Shown: positions 4,228 to 7,359 of the stretch, piece after piece
Numbering within the stretch: the first letter of the stretch is position 1
Layout of the letters: each line of letters opens with the position of its first letter
DNA from: Luminiphilus sp.
GTDB taxonomy: Bacteria; Pseudomonadota; Gammaproteobacteria; Pseudomonadales; Halieaceae
NCBI GenBank assembly: GCA_029251065.1
Contig: JAQXEB010000130.1
Coordinates: forward strand, 1 to 7,359
DNA: 7,359 nt
Direction: 5' to 3'
Program-made: the position numbers and the translations under genes
Notes under the pieces: model-generated
What the model was told of the DNA's origin: nothing
The model's database searches: none
The model's input: the letters and a program-made list of their open reading frames with translations, nothing else

Positions 4228-5076
4228 ATGCACTACGAAACGATACTCTACGAGGTCGACAATGGCATTCTGACGATCACACTTAATCGTCCAGAGCGGC
4301 TTAATGCGTTTAATAACGAGATGCGCGACGAGGTCATTGCGGCACTCGATGCGGCCGACGCTGATGACGACGTAAAAGCGATTATTTTCACAGGTTCGGG
4401 ACGCGCATTTTGTGCGGGTGCGGATCTTGGTGGCGGCGGTGACACGTTCAATTACAAGCCTAAGAGTGACGAGATCCCTCGTGATGGCGGAGGGTTACTC
4501 ACGCTGCGAATTTTCGAATGCTTAAAACCGGTGATCTCTGCCTGTAACGGTCCGGCAGTCGGAATAGGCGCCACCATGCAGTGTGCGATGGATATCCGAC
4601 TGGCCAGTGAAAATGCGAAGTACGGGTTTGTGTTCTCAAAGCGAGGAATTGTTCCTGAAGCGGCATCGAGCTGGTTTCTTCCCCGCGTTGTTGGCATCAG
4701 CACAGCATTAGAGTGGACGTTTTCGGGTCGCATTTTCAATGCTGAAGAGGCGTTAGAGAGGGGCTTTGTTAGGACAGTTTACGGGGCAGATGAACTTCTG
4801 CCCGCCGCTCGGGCGTTGGCGGCCGAGTTTTGTCATGAGACGTCCGCTGTCTCAGTGGCGATGGCACGTCAAATGATGTGGAAGATGTTGGGTGCCGACC
4901 ACCCAATGGAGGCGCATCAAATAGACTCGCGAGGCGTTTACTTCACCGGCAAATCAGAGGATGCCAAAGAGGGGGTTAAATCCTTCTTGGAGAAGCGGCC
5001 TGCACGTTATCCCGGAAAAGTGAGCAGTGATATGCCCGAATTTTTCCCTTGGTGGGACGAGCGCGACTTTAACTAG
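4228..5076 (+). CDS. Crotonase-family enoyl-CoA isomerase/hydratase-like enzyme
   Basis: A 282-residue cytosolic crotonase-fold protein acting on acyl-CoA esters. Visible landmarks are LNRPERLNAF (19-28), the first oxyanion-hole segment GRAFCAGADL (58-67), the second GPAVGIGATM (108-117), and GIVPEAASSWFLPRVVG (140-156). Aligned by eye to rat mitochondrial enoyl-CoA hydratase, the positions of its catalytic Glu144 and Glu164 are Thr116 and Phe136 here. Glu144 of this protein instead falls where yeast and human peroxisomal delta3,delta2-enoyl-CoA isomerases have their single catalytic glutamate (the LITEGG and SPEGCSS segments). An isomerase-like or other non-hydratase role is therefore more likely. 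The C-terminus extends to a Trp/Phe-rich tail (PEFFPWWDERDF). GAGGGAG lies about 10 bases before the ATG. It follows the SRPBCC gene and may share its transcript. Confidence 0.92.
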   Translation: MHYETILYEVDNGILTITLNRPERLNAFNNEMRDEVIAALDAADADDDVKAIIFTGSGRAFCAGADLGGGGDTFNYKPKSDEIPRDGGGLLTLRIFECLKPVISACNGPAVGIGATMQCAMDIRLASENAKYGFVFSKRGIVPEAASSWFLPRVVGISTALEWTFSGRIFNAEEALERGFVRTVYGADELLPAARALAAEFCHETSAVSVAMARQMMWKMLGADHPMEAHQIDSRGVYFTGKSEDAKEGVKSFLEKRPARYPGKVSSDMPEFFPWWDERDFN

Positions 5077-5083
5077 TGTCGCG

Positions 5084-5100
5084 AGGCAGAGCCTATTTTT
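5084..5100 (+). terminator. Possible short terminator after the crotonase gene
   Basis: AGGC-AGA-GCCT (5084-5094) followed by ATTTTT lies just after the crotonase stop and overlaps the stop codon of the convergent galM. The stem has only four base pairs, so it would be weak. Confidence 0.3.
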
Positions 5101-6052
5101 CAGCGATGTGACCGAATCGATAAAGTGTTCGGTGGCGATAAATCTGCCCCGGCATCAAGTCGATGCTGGGCGCCAACGCTTGATTGGGAGCGTCCGGAAA
5201 CCCCTGAGCTTCCAAACAGATACCGGCGCGCGGTGTGAACGGCGCCGAAAGCTCATCACCGGTATAAATTTGCAGCGCTGCCTGTGTCGTTAGGCAGTCG
5301 AGTTGAAGGTTTGAAGATGCGAGACGCAGACTCGCTGCATGCCGCAATGTGGAGGCCCCACTCAGAACAAAGTTGTGATCGACTGGTGTGTTGCCCAGGG
5401 TCCACCACTCTTGGAAGTTCAGGCTTGTCCCGACGACTGAATGCAGCGCACCGGTCGGCAACAGTCGATTATCAACCTCACTGAATGCCTTGGCGTTCAC
5501 TTTTAGCTCGTGGTCACTAAGAGGTCCCCCTAAGTTGAAGTAGGGGTGACTGGCTAAGTTCATGATCGTGGGCTGACTTGTCGTGGCAACAAAATCGATC
5601 TGGAGGCTCAATGGATCGACCAGGACATAACGCACTGTAATTGTTCGATCGCCAGGAAAACCGTCTTCCAAATGTGCAAGTTCTAGAGAAAGCGCAAGCG
5701 AGTGATCATCGCGCTGGGGCGCGGGTTCAAAGGTTTGCTGATGCAGCCCCTTAGCTCCTCCGTGGAGTAGGTTGGCGCGCTCTACCTCATTGACCTCAAG
5801 GGCGAATGACTCGCTCGCGACTGAAAATTTCCCATCGCGCAAACGATTTGCCACCGGTCCCACGGTTGAGCCCATGTAAAATGGGTCAGACGCGTAATCT
5901 TTGGCTGACGAGTAACCGAGTACGACGTCTCTCGTCATATCCGCGAGATGCACCGTCATTCCAGTAATAGACGCGCCTTGTGGCAGCACGTTAATGGTCA
6001 GTCCCGCGCTGTCTGGGTTTGTTTTCGACGAAATTTGATAGTGCTCTGTCAT
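5093..6052 (-). CDS. galM: Aldose 1-epimerase (galactose mutarotase)
   Basis: A 319-residue enzyme that interconverts the alpha and beta anomers of aldoses such as galactose and glucose, feeding the Leloir pathway. The family's beta-sandwich signatures are all present: GPVANRLRDGKF (65-76), LLHGG with His97, ASHPYFNLGG with His169, DHNFVL with Asp226, and CLEAQGFPDAPNQ with Glu281. These correspond to His96, His170, Asp243 and Glu304 of the Lactococcus lactis enzyme, with His169 the expected acid and Glu281 the expected base. The length is slightly short of the usual 330-350. There is no signal peptide, so it should be cytoplasmic. The ATG at 6050-6052 has GAGG only one base upstream, unusually close. 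No other sugar gene is present. It converges on the crotonase gene and is divergent from argE with 95 bases between starts. Confidence 0.95.
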   Translation of the reverse strand: MTEHYQISSKTNPDSAGLTINVLPQGASITGMTVHLADMTRDVVLGYSSAKDYASDPFYMGSTVGPVANRLRDGKFSVASESFALEVNEVERANLLHGGAKGLHQQTFEPAPQRDDHSLALSLELAHLEDGFPGDRTITVRYVLVDPLSLQIDFVATTSQPTIMNLASHPYFNLGGPLSDHELKVNAKAFSEVDNRLLPTGALHSVVGTSLNFQEWWTLGNTPVDHNFVLSGASTLRHAASLRLASSNLQLDCLTTQAALQIYTGDELSAPFTPRAGICLEAQGFPDAPNQALAPSIDLMPGQIYRHRTLYRFGHIAEK

Positions 6053-6147
6053 ACCTCAGCATAACCGATCTAGTGGCGTTTTAAGTGTGATGACGCTGGA
6101 TCAAGATGAGGCTACCCTAAGGGTCGGCGGTTCAAAAAGAGGGGTTT
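6053..6147. promoter_or_regulatory. Divergent galM/argE intergenic region
   Basis: Ninety-five bases must hold both promoters. ACCCT-A-AGGGT (6114-6124) is a small perfect dyad about 24 bases before the argE ATG. No match to an ArgR box (TGAAT with ATTCA arms) is visible, so arginine control at this site is not supported. GAGGGG (6139-6144) is the argE Shine-Dalgarno. Confidence 0.4.
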
Positions 6148-7320
6148 ATGCCAACCAGTGAGCAGCAAATTATTCATCGGGTCTCTGCACTTGTTGCGGC
6201 TGATTCTGTCAGTTCGCCCGACCCACGCTGGGACAGCAGTAATCGGAAGGTGATTCATCATATTGCGGAGTACGCTGAGGGTGATGGCTGGGCTGTTGAG
6301 ATTCAAGAGCTGGGCTCTGAGGCGAACACAAAGGCCAACTTAATAGCTTCTTTGGGCGATTGTTGTGAGACGGGTGGTCAGCCCTCGGGTCTTGTGTTGT
6401 CTGGCCATACCGACACGGTGCCATTTGACGCGGGAGGTTGGGATTCAGATCCACTGACGCTTGATGAGCGAGACGGCCGTTTGTATGGCTTGGGCAGTAC
6501 CGATATGAAGGGGTTTTTCGCTGTGGCGTTGGAAGCGGCGGCTGCGTTTGATCCAAAAGATTTTAAAGCACCGCTTTATTTACTGGCCACCGCTGACGAG
6601 GAGAGCACCATGCGCGGTGCTCGATCGCTGACAAAGGACTACTTACCACGGGCTCGAGCTGCCGTTGTGGGAGAGCCTACCGACCTCAGGCCGATGCGAA
6701 TGCACAAGGGCATTATGATGCAAGGGGTCAAGATGCGTGGTCGGAGCGGGCACTCGTCGGACCCTGACTTGGGTAACAACGTGATAGACGCTTTACCGAC
6801 TTTACTGGCGGTGTTATCAAATTATCGCGAGGAGTTGGCGCAGAAGTTTCGCTGTGAGCTCATGGCCGTACCTGTCCCTACCCTTAACTTTGGGTGTGTC
6901 CATGGCGGCGATAGCCCTAACCGAATTTGTGGGGAGCTGGATTTTAGTTTCGACGTTCGCATGTTGCCCGGTCTTGAGTACCAAGACGTAGAGCGGGATC
7001 TGAATTCACGCTTGGTTGAGATTGCTGCACTGCACGGTATTGATATTGAAATGCGTCGGTTAGTTGAACCCGTTCCGGCGTTCGAGCAAGCCAAGGACAG
7101 CGACTTAGTGATTGCCTGTGAGCACGCGTCGGGTCAGGTGTCTGACGCTGTAAATTTCGCGACAGAGGCGCCATTTCTCCAGTCACTGGGTCTCGAAACC
7201 ATTGTCATGGGGCCCGGATCTATTGACGTTGCGCACCAACCTAATGAGTACCTGCCGCTCGACCAGATTCAGCCTGCTGTCGAGACTTTGCGGGCGTTAA
7301 TAAGGCGTTATTGCCTTTAG
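6148..7320 (+). CDS. argE: Acetylornithine deacetylase
   Basis: A 390-residue cytosolic M20-family zinc amidohydrolase, the fifth step of arginine biosynthesis in the linear pathway: N-acetylornithine is hydrolysed to ornithine and acetate. All expected active-site residues can be read. His87 is in LSGHTDTVP with Asp89 beside it. The bridging Asp119 is in GSTDMKGF. The general base Glu151 and metal ligand Glu152 are in TADEEST. Glu176 is in VVGEPTDL. His363 is in VAHQPNEYLP. The central dimerisation domain includes MRGRSGHSSDPDLGNNVIDA (196-215). FEQAKDSDLV and VNFATEAPFLQ are typical of ArgE rather than of DapE or carboxypeptidase G2 relatives. The length matches E. coli ArgE (383). GAGGGG about 4 bases before the ATG fixes the start. 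The window ends 39 bases after the stop, so a downstream argA cannot be judged. Confidence 0.95.
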   Translation: MPTSEQQIIHRVSALVAADSVSSPDPRWDSSNRKVIHHIAEYAEGDGWAVEIQELGSEANTKANLIASLGDCCETGGQPSGLVLSGHTDTVPFDAGGWDSDPLTLDERDGRLYGLGSTDMKGFFAVALEAAAAFDPKDFKAPLYLLATADEESTMRGARSLTKDYLPRARAAVVGEPTDLRPMRMHKGIMMQGVKMRGRSGHSSDPDLGNNVIDALPTLLAVLSNYREELAQKFRCELMAVPVPTLNFGCVHGGDSPNRICGELDFSFDVRMLPGLEYQDVERDLNSRLVEIAALHGIDIEMRRLVEPVPAFEQAKDSDLVIACEHASGQVSDAVNFATEAPFLQSLGLETIVMGPGSIDVAHQPNEYLPLDQIQPAVETLRALIRRYCL

Positions 7321-7359
7321 CGCTAGGGTGCTCTGGTGCCGATACAGTAATGCGGTTAG

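Noticed and set aside
1..7359. tRNA, rRNA, CRISPR, insertion sequence or phage signatures
   Set aside because: Reading both strands showed no tRNA T-arm motif, no regularly spaced repeats, no transposase or integrase motif and no terminal inverted repeats.

Overview
The window looks like chromosomal DNA of a free-living gammaproteobacterium of moderate GC content. The evidence is a linear arginine-pathway ArgE, a Cys12-type glutaredoxin-dependent ArsC, a bacterial GalM, short intergenic gaps, Shine-Dalgarno-led genes and some GTG/TTG starts. A marine lineage such as OM60/NOR5 or SAR92 would fit, but that is an impression from protein style and not something the sequence proves. There is no rRNA, tRNA, CRISPR, transposase or integrase, and no sign of a prophage.

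Layout. Positions 105-578 (+) encode a four-helix DUF2269-like membrane protein. It converges on a VOC-superfamily (glyoxalase-like) gene at 746-1150 (-). A stretch of about 280 bases without a gene follows. Next is a compact module: three phased operator-like repeats (1452-1529) sit on a promoter and ribosome-binding site, ahead of a four-helix membrane protein (1531-1956) whose stop overlaps the start of a 67-residue XRE/Cro-type regulator (1953-2156). A small orphan membrane protein (2185-2583, -) converges on the regulator and has a perfect dyad just upstream of its start. Positions 2584-2989 have no gene I can support. A possible 56-codon small gene (2990-3160, +) ends just before two hairpin/T-run structures.

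The second half is metabolic. arsC (3245-3598, -) is divergent from an SRPBCC-fold protein (3764-4147, +), and their shared intergenic region holds a 29-bp near-perfect inverted repeat. Downstream of the SRPBCC gene, on the same strand, is a crotonase-family gene (4228-5076). It lacks both hydratase glutamates but carries the glutamate typical of delta3,delta2-enoyl-CoA isomerases. galM (5093-6052, -) converges on it with only 16 bp between stop codons, and is divergent from argE (6148-7320, +).

The genes do not form one pathway. The most system-like element is the 1452-2156 module, which reads as an autoregulated membrane-protein/regulator pair with translational coupling. The most tractable surprises are the operator array, the arsC/SRPBCC dyad, the altered catalytic set of the crotonase, and the small-ORF-plus-terminator unit. 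I see no clear evidence of a defence system or mobile element.
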